DNA of 64,000 bases from UMGS1370 sp046957575 (GCA_046957575.1 JBKUOG010000014.1:19810-83809), one strand, 5' to 3'. Counted from the first letter of the stretch, positions 42,123-52,226 are shown. Translations and numbers: made by a program. Notes: generated by a model not told the origin, from the letters alone.

Positions 42123-43739
42123 TTATTTAGCAGCATTGCTCAAATAGGTTTCATATGCTTCCTGGTTGATTTCCAGTGCGCGGTCAATACCTCTGGCCTT
42201 CAGTTCTGCAATAAACTCATCATATTCTGCTTCAAAATCATTTACGCCTAAAATCCAGGACTGGAACTTCTCTTCTACGTATGGCTGGATATTTGCCATA
42301 ATATTCTTGTACTCTGTATCAACATCTGCACTGTACTTTAAGTCTAACTCGCCGTCTGCATAAGGAGGCATATCTTCGCCAAACCATTCCGGATGAGACT
42401 CGTACATTTCGCTGGCCTGTTTTCCGACTTCTGTCATGGTTGCTTTCTCATATTCGCCGTCCTGACACATGCCGATACGGTACTGAGCGCCAATGGAACG
42501 AAGGTAGCCTACAGGAGTTAATTCGGATTTTAATACCTTATCTGTAAAATGCTTGGTTCCGTCTGCATCCTTGGTGTAAGTATCGCCTTCAATACCCCAG
42601 TTGATCAGTTCGTCCCCTTCTTCTGAGAAAAAGAAATCCATAAATTTAATTACAGTTACAGGGTCTTTGCACTGAGAGGAAATACCCCAGCCAGAACCAG
42701 GATAACGGCTGACACGCTCTTTTACCACTCCATGCTGGTCTGCCGGAGGTGCAAATGGAACCATCTCAAATCCTGGAATTGCATCGGCCAGAGAAGTATT
42801 GTAGTTGCCGGCGCTTACCCAGTCATGAGTACATCCGCCTAAGTCGCCGCTTAACAGAGTATCCCGGCTGGATGCGCCTCTGGTAAAGATTTCTGGATCA
42901 ATGATGCCTTCCTGATACCACTGAATCATTCCTCTTACACCATCTTTAAAGTTTTCTTCCATTGGTTCAAAAGTCATTTTTCCATCTCTTGGATAGAAGG
43001 TGGTACTCGTATCCCACAGATAGAGATATTCTTCCGGCATTTTCCATCCTGCGCGGTCAAACAGCGGAATCTCATCCTTTTGTCCGTTTCCATTTGGATC
43101 TTCATTGCGGAATGCATATAACACATCATGAAGTTCATCTACAGTGGTCGGAACCTCCAGATTTAACTTATCCAGCCAGTCTTTCCGGATCCACCAGTAT
43201 TCAGCGGAAAGCAGTTCCTGGTTCTTTGGCAGGTAATAGATGTTGCCATCCAGAGAAGTTGCTGCCTGGCGGTATCTTTCATCTTCTTCCAGCACCTTTT
43301 TAATATTAGGAGCATACTGATCAATCAAATCGTTTAATGGAACCAGACCGCCGTCGCGCCCCAGCTTTTCCAGTTCAGAAGCATCTACATATCCGATAAT
43401 GTCTGCAAGCTGTCCGGAACTTAACATCAAGTTAAATGCTTCTTCCTCATTGGAGTTAGTTTTGGAAATGGTTCCTTTCAGGCTGATATTGGTTCTCTTT
43501 GCCACTTCCTGCCAAACCTGCCAGGACGGGTCAAAAGGCATGTTGTTAAAATTCAGGAAAATTGTAAATTCCTTTGGCTCTGCGCTGACCAGACTTCCTT
43601 CCAGTGTTTCCTCAGCCGCTGCGCCTGCTGTCTGTTTGTTCTCTGCTTTTTCTTCTGTTTTCTGACCGCCGCATCCGGTTGCCAGAGATGCTGTCATAGC
43701 TGCTGCCAGCGCCAGTAAAATTACACGTTGTTTTCTCAT
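42123..43739 (-). CDS. Extracellular solute-binding lipoprotein (LplA type)
   Basis: 538 residues from the ATG at 43739 (Shine-Dalgarno AAGGAG at 7-base spacing; an ATG two codons upstream is too close). Signal peptide with lipobox LATGC. The large size and aromatic-rich C-terminal half match the family of binding proteins associated with oligosaccharide importers having LplB/LplC permeases. Between two sulfatases, its ligand is probably a sulfated oligosaccharide. Gap of 20 bp to the sulfatase gene. Confidence 0.88.
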   Translation of the reverse strand: MRKQRVILLALAAAMTASLATGCGGQKTEEKAENKQTAGAAAEETLEGSLVSAEPKEFTIFLNFNNMPFDPSWQVWQEVAKRTNISLKGTISKTNSNEEEAFNLMLSSGQLADIIGYVDASELEKLGRDGGLVPLNDLIDQYAPNIKKVLEEDERYRQAATSLDGNIYYLPKNQELLSAEYWWIRKDWLDKLNLEVPTTVDELHDVLYAFRNEDPNGNGQKDEIPLFDRAGWKMPEEYLYLWDTSTTFYPRDGKMTFEPMEENFKDGVRGMIQWYQEGIIDPEIFTRGASSRDTLLSGDLGGCTHDWVSAGNYNTSLADAIPGFEMVPFAPPADQHGVVKERVSRYPGSGWGISSQCKDPVTVIKFMDFFFSEEGDELINWGIEGDTYTKDADGTKHFTDKVLKSELTPVGYLRSIGAQYRIGMCQDGEYEKATMTEVGKQASEMYESHPEWFGEDMPPYADGELDLKYSADVDTEYKNIMANIQPYVEEKFQSWILGVNDFEAEYDEFIAELKARGIDRALEINQEAYETYLSNAAK

Positions 43740-43758
43740 AACCATTCTCCTTTTCTTT

Positions 43759-44655
43759 TTAACCCTTTACTCCGCCTACTGTAAGTCCAGATTTAAAGTA
43801 TTTCTGAACAAACGGGAATACTACTAACATCGGAATAATTGCAATGATAATAACTGCATAAATAATTGTGGTTGGCGAACTTAAAGATTCTGCCGTAACC
43901 AAAGCCGCATCCGAGGCATTAGCCACTCGATCTACAATCATTTTCTTTAGCATTACCTGCAGCGGCGCTTTTGAATCATCGGTCAAAAGCTGCATTGCCC
44001 AGAAATAGCTGTTCCAGCGGTTGACTGCGTAAAACAGGCCAACGGTTGCTAATGCCGGTTTGGACAGTGGCAGGAAAATTTTGTAAAAAATAGTAAAGTG
44101 ATTTGCTCCGTCAATAAATGCCGCTTCCTCTAACTCATATGGAACCTGTTCAAAGAAACTCTTCATGATGACCATGTTATATGTATTAATGGCAAATCCC
44201 AGAATAATAGCGGTTCTGGTATTTAACAGGCCAAAGTCCTTGAAATTCAGGTAAGTCGGGATAATTCCGGCATTAAACCACATGGTAAAGATTGCGACCA
44301 GTGTGAAGAATTTGCGGAATACCAGACGTTTTTTAGACAGTGCATATGCCATGGTGGTAGTAAAGAACATATTGACTGCTACACCCGCTACTGTATAAAA
44401 AATGGTGTTTCCGTATGCCTGCCAGATTCCCGGCTTTGCCACTGCCTGACGGTAGCTTTCCAGTGTAAAATGCCTGATTGAAAACATAACCGATCCGTTC
44501 TCCACATAAAGCGGTTTGCTAAGAGATGCAATCAGTGCATAATAAATCGGGTAGAGCACCACTAAGGAGATGAAAATGCCCATAATAATCATGGCAATAT
44601 TAAAAATCTTCTCGCCTGTTCCGATGACCTGTCCCTGATGTTTTTTCTTTTTCAT
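43759..44655 (-). CDS. Carbohydrate ABC transporter permease (LplC type)
   Basis: 298 residues with about six membrane segments. EAA loop at about 192-211 (EEAAFIDGANHFTIFYKIFLP) and the family's C-terminal GLTVGGVKG. Second permease of the importer; lies 10 bp after the LplB-type gene. No ATPase is encoded nearby, so a shared multi-sugar ATPase is presumed. Confidence 0.92.
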   Translation of the reverse strand: MKKKKHQGQVIGTGEKIFNIAMIIMGIFISLVVLYPIYYALIASLSKPLYVENGSVMFSIRHFTLESYRQAVAKPGIWQAYGNTIFYTVAGVAVNMFFTTTMAYALSKKRLVFRKFFTLVAIFTMWFNAGIIPTYLNFKDFGLLNTRTAIILGFAINTYNMVIMKSFFEQVPYELEEAAFIDGANHFTIFYKIFLPLSKPALATVGLFYAVNRWNSYFWAMQLLTDDSKAPLQVMLKKMIVDRVANASDAALVTAESLSSPTTIIYAVIIIAIIPMLVVFPFVQKYFKSGLTVGGVKG

Positions 44656-44665
44656 GTCATCCTCC

Positions 44666-45613
44666 TTACCAAAGCGCAGTATCTGTAATCTTACGGCTTA
44701 CCCAGTTGGATAATGTTACTAAAATAAGTGCGACTACTGCCTCAAACAGACCAACTGCTGTTGCCAGGCCATAATTGCCGTTTTCAAATCCCAGACGGTA
44801 AGAATAGGTCGCGATTACATCTGCTGTTGCATAAGTAGACGGCTGATACAGAAGAAGGATTGCCTCATATCCTACCTTGACCATTTTTCCGATATTCAAT
44901 ACAAACATGGTCACAATGGTTGGCATAATAGCCGGCAGTGTAATATTTTTAATCTTCTGCCATTTTCCGGCCCCATCTACGGTTGCTGCTTCATAAAGCT
45001 GCGGGTCGATACCCATAATCGCTGCGATGAAAACCAGTGCGTTAAATCCTGCGTTCTGCCATAGTGTCATACCGGTATAAATTCCCCGGAAATACTGAGG
45101 TTGTACCATAAAGTAAACTGGCTCAAATCCCAGTTTCTCCAGAATCATATTGATAATACCAGTACTTGGGGACAGGAAATTCACTACCATACCGCAGACA
45201 ACTACAACGGATACGAAGTGAGGAAGTAAAGTAGCCGTCTGCGTCATTTTGCTGACAAACTTATTTTTCATTTCCGTTACGCAGATGGCAAGAAGAATCG
45301 GAACCGGGAAACAGACTAAAATCTGCCATAAGGAAATCATCAGTGTATTTTTAAATACCCGGATAAAATCTCTTCCTGTCAAGAAATCTACAAAGTTCTT
45401 TAATCCTACAAATTCACTTCCCTCAAAACCGCGGAAAATGTTATAATCATAAAATGCAATCCGCAGCCCTGTCATTGGCTTGTAAGCAAAAGCCAGAAAC
45501 CACAGCAATCCGGGCAGGAGCAGAAGATATAACTGATAATTCTTAGCCATGCTTTTTGCTCCTGTTTTCATCCGGATTCCAAGTGGTACTTTTTGTTTTG
45601 GATGTCGTTTCAT
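44666..45613 (-). CDS. Carbohydrate ABC transporter permease (LplB type)
   Basis: 315 residues. A basic N-terminus leads to about six membrane segments; EAA loop YEAATVDGAGKWQKIKNITLP (about 207-227). The family mark NYGLATAVGLFEAVVALIL is near the C-terminus. First gene of the leftward operon, downstream of tandem repeats that probably bind the AraC-type regulator. Confidence 0.92.
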   Translation of the reverse strand: MKRHPKQKVPLGIRMKTGAKSMAKNYQLYLLLLPGLLWFLAFAYKPMTGLRIAFYDYNIFRGFEGSEFVGLKNFVDFLTGRDFIRVFKNTLMISLWQILVCFPVPILLAICVTEMKNKFVSKMTQTATLLPHFVSVVVVCGMVVNFLSPSTGIINMILEKLGFEPVYFMVQPQYFRGIYTGMTLWQNAGFNALVFIAAIMGIDPQLYEAATVDGAGKWQKIKNITLPAIMPTIVTMFVLNIGKMVKVGYEAILLLYQPSTYATADVIATYSYRLGFENGNYGLATAVGLFEAVVALILVTLSNWVSRKITDTALW

Positions 45614-45677
45614 CAGGAAACCCCCTTTTTCTTTTTGGCGTGCACGCTGTTTGTACGTTTACTTTACCCCCATCCTG

Positions 45678-45748
45678 TTCCAAAAGTAAATCACCGTTTT
45701 TCAACTGGCCTTCTTTTTTCCAAAAATAGAATCATCATTTTTCAACCG
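45678..45748. promoter_or_regulatory. Tandem ~30-bp direct repeats, likely AraC-type operator
   Basis: Copies at 45678-45707 and 45718-45748 share TTCCAAAA, then AATCA, then TTTTTCAAC, with few changes. They lie in the 249-bp gap between the divergent importer operon and the second sulfatase; the left copy is just upstream of a weak leftward promoter candidate. AraC-family activators bind direct repeats in this position. No gene lies in the gap. Confidence 0.6.
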
Positions 45749-45862
45749 CATCATCAAAGAGTAAGATCGCATTGATTTTTGTCACTTTTTATATTATATT
45801 TGGGATAAAAGTTTTATTTTTTATCAAATTGTACTATTCGTATAAAGGAAGGAGAAACTCCC

Positions 45863-47338
45863 ATGAATCCATCAAATTATCTGGTTATCATCTGTGACCA
45901 GCTTTCTGCCACTGCTTTAAGTACATATGGCAATTCTTATTCCCATACACCCAATTTAGACCGCCTGGCAAAACGCTCTGCTGTCTGTGAGTATGCCTAC
46001 ACTCCATGTCCTCTGTGCCAGCCGGCCCGCGCATCTTTCTGGACCTCCCGCTATCCCCACGAGACCATGGTGCGAACCAATCTTCCAGTTCAGCGCTATC
46101 CATTTTATAAAGAAGATGATATCACCAAAATGCCAGAAACCTTTCCAACGATTTCGGAAGATATTCCGGCCATGGGCCAGCTTTTTTCCAGCGCTGGCTA
46201 CACGTGTGTACATTTTGGAAAAACCCATGACTACGGCGCATTGAAGGGATTTGAGGTTGTGCCGGATGTACAGATCAAAGTTGACCGCACCAATCCTGCC
46301 ATCAATTTTGACTACGAAACTTATCGTGATATTGATACTACCCAAAAAGCAGTCCATTGGCTGAAAACAGCAGGCGCAAAAAGCGAAAAACCATTTTTAG
46401 CAGTAACGGATCTGCAAAACCCACACAATATCTGCGGCTATATTGGTGAAAATCAAAACGGCGTAGATCCTGCAAATTTCCCGTTGGACAGAGAACTTCC
46501 GCCTCTGCCGGAAAACTTTGAATTTGACGACATAAAAAACCGCCCTCCGTTTATCCAGTATCTGTGCTGCGCCCACAGACGCCTCCATCACGCCAGCCAC
46601 TGGAACTCTCAGGATTACCAGTATTATCTGTACGCCTATTATTACTATTTAAATATGGTAGATCAGCAGATTGGCGAGATTTTAAAAGCCCTGGAAGACA
46701 GCGGCAAGGCTGAAAACACAGCTATCTTCTTCTTTGCCGATCATGGCGAGGGAATGGCTGCTCACCGCATGGTTACCAAATATGGTGTTTTCTATGAAGA
46801 AAGCAATCGGGTTCCCTTTTTTGCCTGCGGCCCCGGCATTCTGGGCGGCAGACGGATTGGAGGAATGTTCTCTCTGTTAGATCTGCTTCCTACAATGTTA
46901 GATCATGCCGGCATTTTAAAAGGAACCTTTTCCGGAAAAAGCCAGCTTTCTGCACTGAAGGGCGACTCTGATTCCGCTTCCAACGACTATGTCGCCTCCG
47001 AATGGCATGATGAGTTTCGGGATTATACTATTCCAGGACGAATGATCTGCGATGAGAATTACAAGTACACCTGCTATCTGGAACCAGACAGCGAAGAATT
47101 GTTTGATATGAAGCGGGACCGTCTGGAGCAGAAAAATCTGGCCCATCTCCCGGAATATGCCTCCGTTTTAGAGACATACCGAAAACAATTAAAACAGCAT
47201 GTACAAAAGACCAATGATGATTTCTTCCGTCTTGCCTGTTCAGACGCTTCTGCTTACCGCAGACACCCCCTTGGATTTGAGTGTCACGAGGGATTAAGCG
47301 CAGTGGAAGTTTATGCCCAAAGTCTGAAAAAAGCATAA
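45863..47338 (+). CDS. Cys-type sulfatase
   Basis: 491 residues. Motif CQPAR with Cys52 (LCQPARASFWTSRYP) is the formylglycine site; metal motifs VIICDQLS and FFADHGEGMAAH. No signal peptide. It differs clearly from the other sulfatase in the window, so the locus probably removes two different sulfate groups from one substrate. Also depends on an anaerobic maturase encoded elsewhere. Start after AAGGAAGGAG. Confidence 0.9.
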   Translation: MNPSNYLVIICDQLSATALSTYGNSYSHTPNLDRLAKRSAVCEYAYTPCPLCQPARASFWTSRYPHETMVRTNLPVQRYPFYKEDDITKMPETFPTISEDIPAMGQLFSSAGYTCVHFGKTHDYGALKGFEVVPDVQIKVDRTNPAINFDYETYRDIDTTQKAVHWLKTAGAKSEKPFLAVTDLQNPHNICGYIGENQNGVDPANFPLDRELPPLPENFEFDDIKNRPPFIQYLCCAHRRLHHASHWNSQDYQYYLYAYYYYLNMVDQQIGEILKALEDSGKAENTAIFFFADHGEGMAAHRMVTKYGVFYEESNRVPFFACGPGILGGRRIGGMFSLLDLLPTMLDHAGILKGTFSGKSQLSALKGDSDSASNDYVASEWHDEFRDYTIPGRMICDENYKYTCYLEPDSEELFDMKRDRLEQKNLAHLPEYASVLETYRKQLKQHVQKTNDDFFRLACSDASAYRRHPLGFECHEGLSAVEVYAQSLKKA

Positions 47339-47368
47339 CCATACTTACCTTAAAGGATCAAAACTGCA

Positions 47369-49621
47369 ATGAAAAAATTCCGAGGAACCTATAAAATCAC
47401 CTTATACCGTCTGTTTTTTGCCATTGTTATGATTACTGCTCTGATTGTCTGCACTCTGATTGGCTGGTTTTTAAACCGCCAGTCAAAGTCTGACTATTCT
47501 CATTATCTGGAGCAGTCTGTCAATTCGCAAAAAAATCTTTCTGCACTTTCTGTAAATGTGATCGTCAACGCCATTGGTTCCTGTACCAAAGGAGACGAGA
47601 TTACCGATTGGGTGGATTCCGTCTCCTTACCGGAATTTTATTTTAATGCTATTGCTGCCTCTAAACAACTGCAGGAAGCTGCCACAGACATTCTTCAGGT
47701 AGAGTACCAGTTGGCAGTTACTCCTCTAAATCCCAGGGCATTCCATGGAACTATCACCAATATGATTCTTACGGGGAATGGTTCCATGACTCTTGAACAT
47801 TACTGCAGACTGCATTCTATTACAGAACAGGACTTTTTAAACCTGGTTGACTATTTTCAAGAAGAAAAAGAGCCGGTTGCTTTGCCCGAATACGATCCCA
47901 CAACCGGCAAACTGGAAAGCATCCAATATATTGCCAAAAACATGGGAAAAGAGCATCCATATTTATTTTTTATTACAATTCCTGTCGAATCTCTGGTTTT
48001 AAATCCGACCGATGATTCCTTCTTTCTCTATAATGAATCCGGTATTTTTGCCTATTCCGATCAGAGCGAAGAAGAAAAGACACAAGCAGACAAACTTTAT
48101 GAGCGCTTAATGGCTTCCTGGGAAACCCTGGATTTTTCCAGCCCCCAGGAAATCCTTGACCAGTATGCGGCAGTAATAGAGATTCCTCACCTGAACTGGT
48201 CGATTGCTTACCAGTATCCCCCTCTGCCGCTCCATGTGGAAAAGCTAATCTCATTTCTGCTGATCGTGTGCCTGTTTGTCGCATTTGCACTGATATTAAG
48301 TTATTCTCTTGTAGAAATATTGTATCATCCGGTAAAAGAACTTTTGGAGTCTTCTCCCCTTTCAGAAAAAAGTGGCCGGCCCATCAATGAGTTTGAAGTT
48401 CTCCGCAAAAACATGGAAAAAATTACTGAGTTGGGAGACCGGCTTCATGAGACAATGGTGGAAAATGACTCTCTCATGTCTATTCAGTCCTGTAAGGAGC
48501 TTTTATTCTCCTCCAATGTTTCACCGGATATAATGCTTCCTTTTCAAAATCCGGATGCAGATTACTGCGTTGCCATCGGAGAAACTCTGTGCCAGGAAGA
48601 TGATCGCTCCTATCAGGCCATTGCCCTTTTAAAAGGCACCGCCTATGATGCCGCTTCCCACAATCCGGACCTGTTTTACATCAATCTGGATTACAACCGG
48701 TACGCCCTGGTGATCCAGACAGAAAACCTGGATAATGCCAGTGACATTTTAATGGGAATCCTCCGTCTGATGGAAGATAATCGCTCTCTGTCCGATTCGG
48801 ATCACAGGATTGTCCTGTCCGATATCCACAGCGGACTAAGCAATCTCCATACCTGTTATCAGGAGGCCCTGCGAATCCTGGAGTTCCGGTTTTTACATGC
48901 AAAATCCCGGCTCATTACATACCGGGAAATCTCCTCTATTGACGCAGTGACCTATTCTTATCCGCTGCAGACCGAAAACCGGCTGATTTCATGCGCTCTG
49001 GAGGGGAAAACAGAGACCATTGAAATTTTTGAATCCATTATCCGGGAAAATATCCGCGACAAAGATCTGTCCAAAGAAACGCTCCAAAATCTGATCTATG
49101 CGCTGATTGGTACGATTTCCCGTATTTTTCAGGAAATGAAAACCTCTCCAGAAGAATTTCTGGGCAAAAAGATTGATTATCGGTACCTCTATAATCACTG
49201 GAATGATTCCGCTGTGTTTGTTGAGATTAAAGACATTCTGGAAACTATTATCCAGACCGTCCGCCAGCGGGAAAACAGCAGGGATCAGGAACTGTTAAAT
49301 AAAATGTTGGGATACATTTATAAAAACTATTCTGATGACATTATGCTCAATGATCTGGCTGACTACTTAAATATTTCACCAAAATACTGCGGAATCCTGT
49401 TCAAACAGCTTAGCGACAACAACTTTAAGGACTTCCTGAACCGCTACCGTATTGAGCGTTCCAAAGAAATCCTGACCAATCATCCTTCTATTAAAATCGT
49501 GGATTTGAGCGCCATGGTAGGATTCAATTCCTCCAACAGTTTTATCCGGGTATTCAATAAATATGTGGGAATTACTCCTAAAGCATACCAGGACCGGGTA
49601 AGACAGGAGCAAAATCTATAG
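47369..49621 (+). CDS. Membrane-bound AraC-family regulator (YesN-like sensor fusion)
   Basis: 750 residues. A first membrane segment (about 11-34), an extracytoplasmic sensor region (about 35-290), a second membrane segment (about 293-318), a cytoplasmic linker, and a C-terminal AraC DNA-binding domain (about 640-745; LADYLNISPKYCGILFK and MVGFNSSNSFIRVFNKYVGITPKAYQ). Such one-component membrane regulators commonly sit beside LplABC importers and sense extracellular glycans. It follows the sulfatase by 30 bp and probably activates both arms of the locus. Confidence 0.88.
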   Translation: MKKFRGTYKITLYRLFFAIVMITALIVCTLIGWFLNRQSKSDYSHYLEQSVNSQKNLSALSVNVIVNAIGSCTKGDEITDWVDSVSLPEFYFNAIAASKQLQEAATDILQVEYQLAVTPLNPRAFHGTITNMILTGNGSMTLEHYCRLHSITEQDFLNLVDYFQEEKEPVALPEYDPTTGKLESIQYIAKNMGKEHPYLFFITIPVESLVLNPTDDSFFLYNESGIFAYSDQSEEEKTQADKLYERLMASWETLDFSSPQEILDQYAAVIEIPHLNWSIAYQYPPLPLHVEKLISFLLIVCLFVAFALILSYSLVEILYHPVKELLESSPLSEKSGRPINEFEVLRKNMEKITELGDRLHETMVENDSLMSIQSCKELLFSSNVSPDIMLPFQNPDADYCVAIGETLCQEDDRSYQAIALLKGTAYDAASHNPDLFYINLDYNRYALVIQTENLDNASDILMGILRLMEDNRSLSDSDHRIVLSDIHSGLSNLHTCYQEALRILEFRFLHAKSRLITYREISSIDAVTYSYPLQTENRLISCALEGKTETIEIFESIIRENIRDKDLSKETLQNLIYALIGTISRIFQEMKTSPEEFLGKKIDYRYLYNHWNDSAVFVEIKDILETIIQTVRQRENSRDQELLNKMLGYIYKNYSDDIMLNDLADYLNISPKYCGILFKQLSDNNFKDFLNRYRIERSKEILTNHPSIKIVDLSAMVGFNSSNSFIRVFNKYVGITPKAYQDRVRQEQNL

Positions 49622-49629
49622 TTCACCAC

Positions 49630-49706
49630 CGAGAAAACCTGCCACTGGCAGCTTTTCTCGATACTTGGCAACGAAAATAAAGGGGACTGCGTCTGCAGTC
49701 CCCCTT
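49630..49706 (+). repeat. Two-hairpin element, copy A (with terminator)
   Basis: Hairpin 1 (49630-49660; CGAGAAAA/TTTTCTCG plus CTGCC/GGCAG) is followed by the linker CTTGGCAACG (49664-49673) and hairpin 2 (GGGGACTGC/GCAGTCCCC, 49682-49703) ending in CTT. The same arrangement and an identical linker recur at 52753-52822. Hairpin 2 probably terminates the AraC gene and the convergent DUF1858 gene. Confidence 0.65.
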
Positions 49707-49725
49707 AACAATTCTAACTTATATC

Positions 49726-49929
49726 TTAACCTCTGGTTGCCAGAATCTCATTAATGCCTGTTACCAGCGCATCACAGTCAATTCCATGAACCATGCATGC
49801 TTCCTCTAAAGATTCTCCCTGAGAAGACGGACAGCCAAGGCAGTGCATACCTGCTCTCATCAAAATCGGAGCAATGCAGTCATCTACCTGAAGCAGTTCA
49901 CCGATTAACATATCTTTACTAATTGACAT
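49726..49929 (-). CDS. DUF1858 domain protein
   Basis: 67 residues from the ATG at 49929, after AAAAGGAGG; a longer in-frame form has no such site. The domain is found alone or with ScdA/hybrid-cluster-associated proteins and carries a redox Cys pair, here CLGC (Cys30 and Cys33) plus Cys18. It is divergent from the PFL gene, consistent with a redox or metal role in the anaerobic pathway, but the function is not established. Confidence 0.82.
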   Translation of the reverse strand: MSISKDMLIGELLQVDDCIAPILMRAGMHCLGCPSSQGESLEEACMVHGIDCDALVTGINEILATRG

Positions 49930-50049
49930 GAGTTTTTCCTCCTTTTGTTGTGCTAGGTACAATATAACACCTTTGCAGCCATTTGACAAGGAGCAATCTT
50001 TCACTGTTTTGTGTTTCTCTTTTTGAACATAAAATTTTTCCATAGTACC

Positions 50050-50078
50050 TTGACATGTATACAGTATTTTTATACAAT
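50050..50078 (+). promoter_or_regulatory. Promoter of the PFL operon
   Basis: TTGACA (50050-50055), a 17-bp spacer and TACAAT (50073-50078) lie 55 bp before the PFL start, a near-consensus sigma-A promoter. Confidence 0.75.
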
Positions 50079-50132
50079 ATCGGCGTAAACTATTAATAAA
50101 ATTTTTCACAGGATTTTATATAGGAGGACTTT

Positions 50133-52187
50133 ATGAGACCAGAATGGAATACTTTTCATACCGGCGTATGGGAGAAAGAAATCAATGTCCGCGACTTTAT
50201 TCAGAAAAACTATACACCTTATGACGGCGATGATTCCTTCTTAGCCGGCCCAACCCAAAATACCAGGGATTTATGGGCGCAGGTTATGGACCTTTCCGAG
50301 CAGGAAAGAAAAGCCGGCGGCGTGCTGGACATGGACACTAAGATTATCTCAACTATCACCTCCCATGGTCCGGGTTATTTAAACAAAAATAAAGAAACGA
50401 TTGTCGGATTTCAGACAGATAAGCCGTTCAAGCGCTCTCTGCAGCCTTACGGCGGTATCCGCATGGCAGTAAAAGCCTGCCAGGATAATGGATACGAAGT
50501 CGACCCGGAAATCGTTGAGTTTTTTACAAAACACAGAAAAACCCATAATGCCGGAGTATTTGATGCTTACACTCCCGAAATGCGGGCCTGCCGTTCCAGC
50601 CATATTATCACCGGTCTTCCGGATGCTTATGGCCGCGGACGTATCATCGGCGACTACCGCAGAGTTGCCCTTTACGGAGTTGACCGCCTGATTGAAGACA
50701 AAATGGAGCAGAAAAACACCACCCGTACCATTATGTACTCAGATGTAATCAGAGAGCGGGAAGAATTGTCCGAACAGATCCGCGCCTTAGAAGAGTTAAA
50801 AGAACTGGGCAAGATTTACGGATACGATATCTCCAAACCGGCAACCGATGTAAAAGAAGCAATCCAGTGGATGTACTTTGGCTACCTGGCTGCTGTTAAA
50901 GAACAAAACGGCGCTGCCATGTCCCTGGGACGCACCTCTACATTTATTGATATTTACGCAGAGCGCGATTTGGCTGCCGGCAAATACACCGAAGAACAGA
51001 TTCAAGAATTTGTAGACCACTTCATTATGAAGCTGCGTCTGGTAAAATTTGCCCGCACTCCGGAATACAATGAATTGTTCTCCGGCGACCCAACTTGGGT
51101 TACTGAATCCATCGGCGGCGTAGGCATTGATGGACGCCACATGGTTACCAAGATGTCTTTCCGCTACCTGCACACCCTGCAGAACCTGGGCACTGCTCCA
51201 GAGCCAAACTTAACCGTTCTCTGGTCCACCAAGCTGCCTATGAACTTTAAACGTTTCTGCGCAAAGACCTCTATCGAGTCTTCCTCCATCCAGTATGAGA
51301 ATGATGACCTGATGAGAGTCACCCATGGCGATGATTACGCCATTGCATGCTGCGTATCTTCTATGAAGGTAGGCAAGGAAATGCAGTTTTTCGGCGCACG
51401 TGCAAATCTGGCAAAATGCCTGTTATATGCCATCAATGGAGGCATAGACGAAATCAGCAAAAAGCAGGTCGGACCTAAGTATCGCCCGATTACTTCTGAA
51501 TATCTGGATTACGATGAGGTTATGGACAAGTATAAAGATATGATGAAGTGGCTGGCTCAGGTTTATGTAAATGCATTAAACATTATTCACTATAACCACG
51601 ACCGCTACTGCTATGAACGCATCCAGATGGCGCTTCATGATAAGAAAGTAACCAGATGGTTTGCTACTGGTATTGCCGGATTATCTGTTGTTGCAGACTC
51701 TTTATCTGCAATCAAGTATGCAAAGGTAAAAACTATCCGCGATGAAAACGGCATTGTTGTAGATTATGAGGTAGAAGGCGACTTCCCGAAATACGGCAAC
51801 AATGATGACCGCGTGGACGAAATTGCCAGCGACTTAGTTCATACCTTTATGAATTATATTAAGGGAAATCACACCTACCGCGGCGGTATCCCAACAACTT
51901 CCATCTTGACAATTACCTCTAATGTAGTATATGGTAAGAACACCGGAGCTACTCCTGATGGAAGAAAAGCCGGAGAGGCATTTGCTCCCGGCGCAAATCC
52001 GATGCACCGCAGAGACAGCCATGGCGCTATCGCTTCCCTGGCTTCTGTTGCAAAACTTCCATTTAAGGATGCTCAGGACGGTATTTCCAATACCTTCTCC
52101 ATCATTCCAGGCGCTCTTGGCAAAGACGATCAGGTATTTGCCGGAGACTTAGATGTAGAACTGGATTTAGATCTGGACGAAGAGTAA
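50133..52187 (+). CDS. pflB: Formate C-acetyltransferase core lacking the glycyl-radical domain
   Basis: A PFL core of 684 residues; PFL converts pyruvate and CoA to acetyl-CoA and formate. The catalytic pair Cys406-Cys407 is present in AIACCVSSMK, and the N-terminal and barrel regions are canonical. Usual PFLs have about 740-760 residues and end with a glycyl-radical domain containing RVSGYAV. Here the protein stops right after SIIPGALGKDDQVF with an acidic tail (DLDVELDLDLDEE). The missing domain is supplied by a separate gene at 52466. The gene has its own promoter and GGAGG site, and the break falls at the domain boundary, so it looks like a true split rather than a frameshift. Confidence 0.9.
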   Translation: MRPEWNTFHTGVWEKEINVRDFIQKNYTPYDGDDSFLAGPTQNTRDLWAQVMDLSEQERKAGGVLDMDTKIISTITSHGPGYLNKNKETIVGFQTDKPFKRSLQPYGGIRMAVKACQDNGYEVDPEIVEFFTKHRKTHNAGVFDAYTPEMRACRSSHIITGLPDAYGRGRIIGDYRRVALYGVDRLIEDKMEQKNTTRTIMYSDVIREREELSEQIRALEELKELGKIYGYDISKPATDVKEAIQWMYFGYLAAVKEQNGAAMSLGRTSTFIDIYAERDLAAGKYTEEQIQEFVDHFIMKLRLVKFARTPEYNELFSGDPTWVTESIGGVGIDGRHMVTKMSFRYLHTLQNLGTAPEPNLTVLWSTKLPMNFKRFCAKTSIESSSIQYENDDLMRVTHGDDYAIACCVSSMKVGKEMQFFGARANLAKCLLYAINGGIDEISKKQVGPKYRPITSEYLDYDEVMDKYKDMMKWLAQVYVNALNIIHYNHDRYCYERIQMALHDKKVTRWFATGIAGLSVVADSLSAIKYAKVKTIRDENGIVVDYEVEGDFPKYGNNDDRVDEIASDLVHTFMNYIKGNHTYRGGIPTTSILTITSNVVYGKNTGATPDGRKAGEAFAPGANPMHRRDSHGAIASLASVAKLPFKDAQDGISNTFSIIPGALGKDDQVFAGDLDVELDLDLDEE

Positions 52188-52226
52188 ACTGCCAATCTGT
52201 TGGCCCCATCCTGACAGGAGGTTTCT

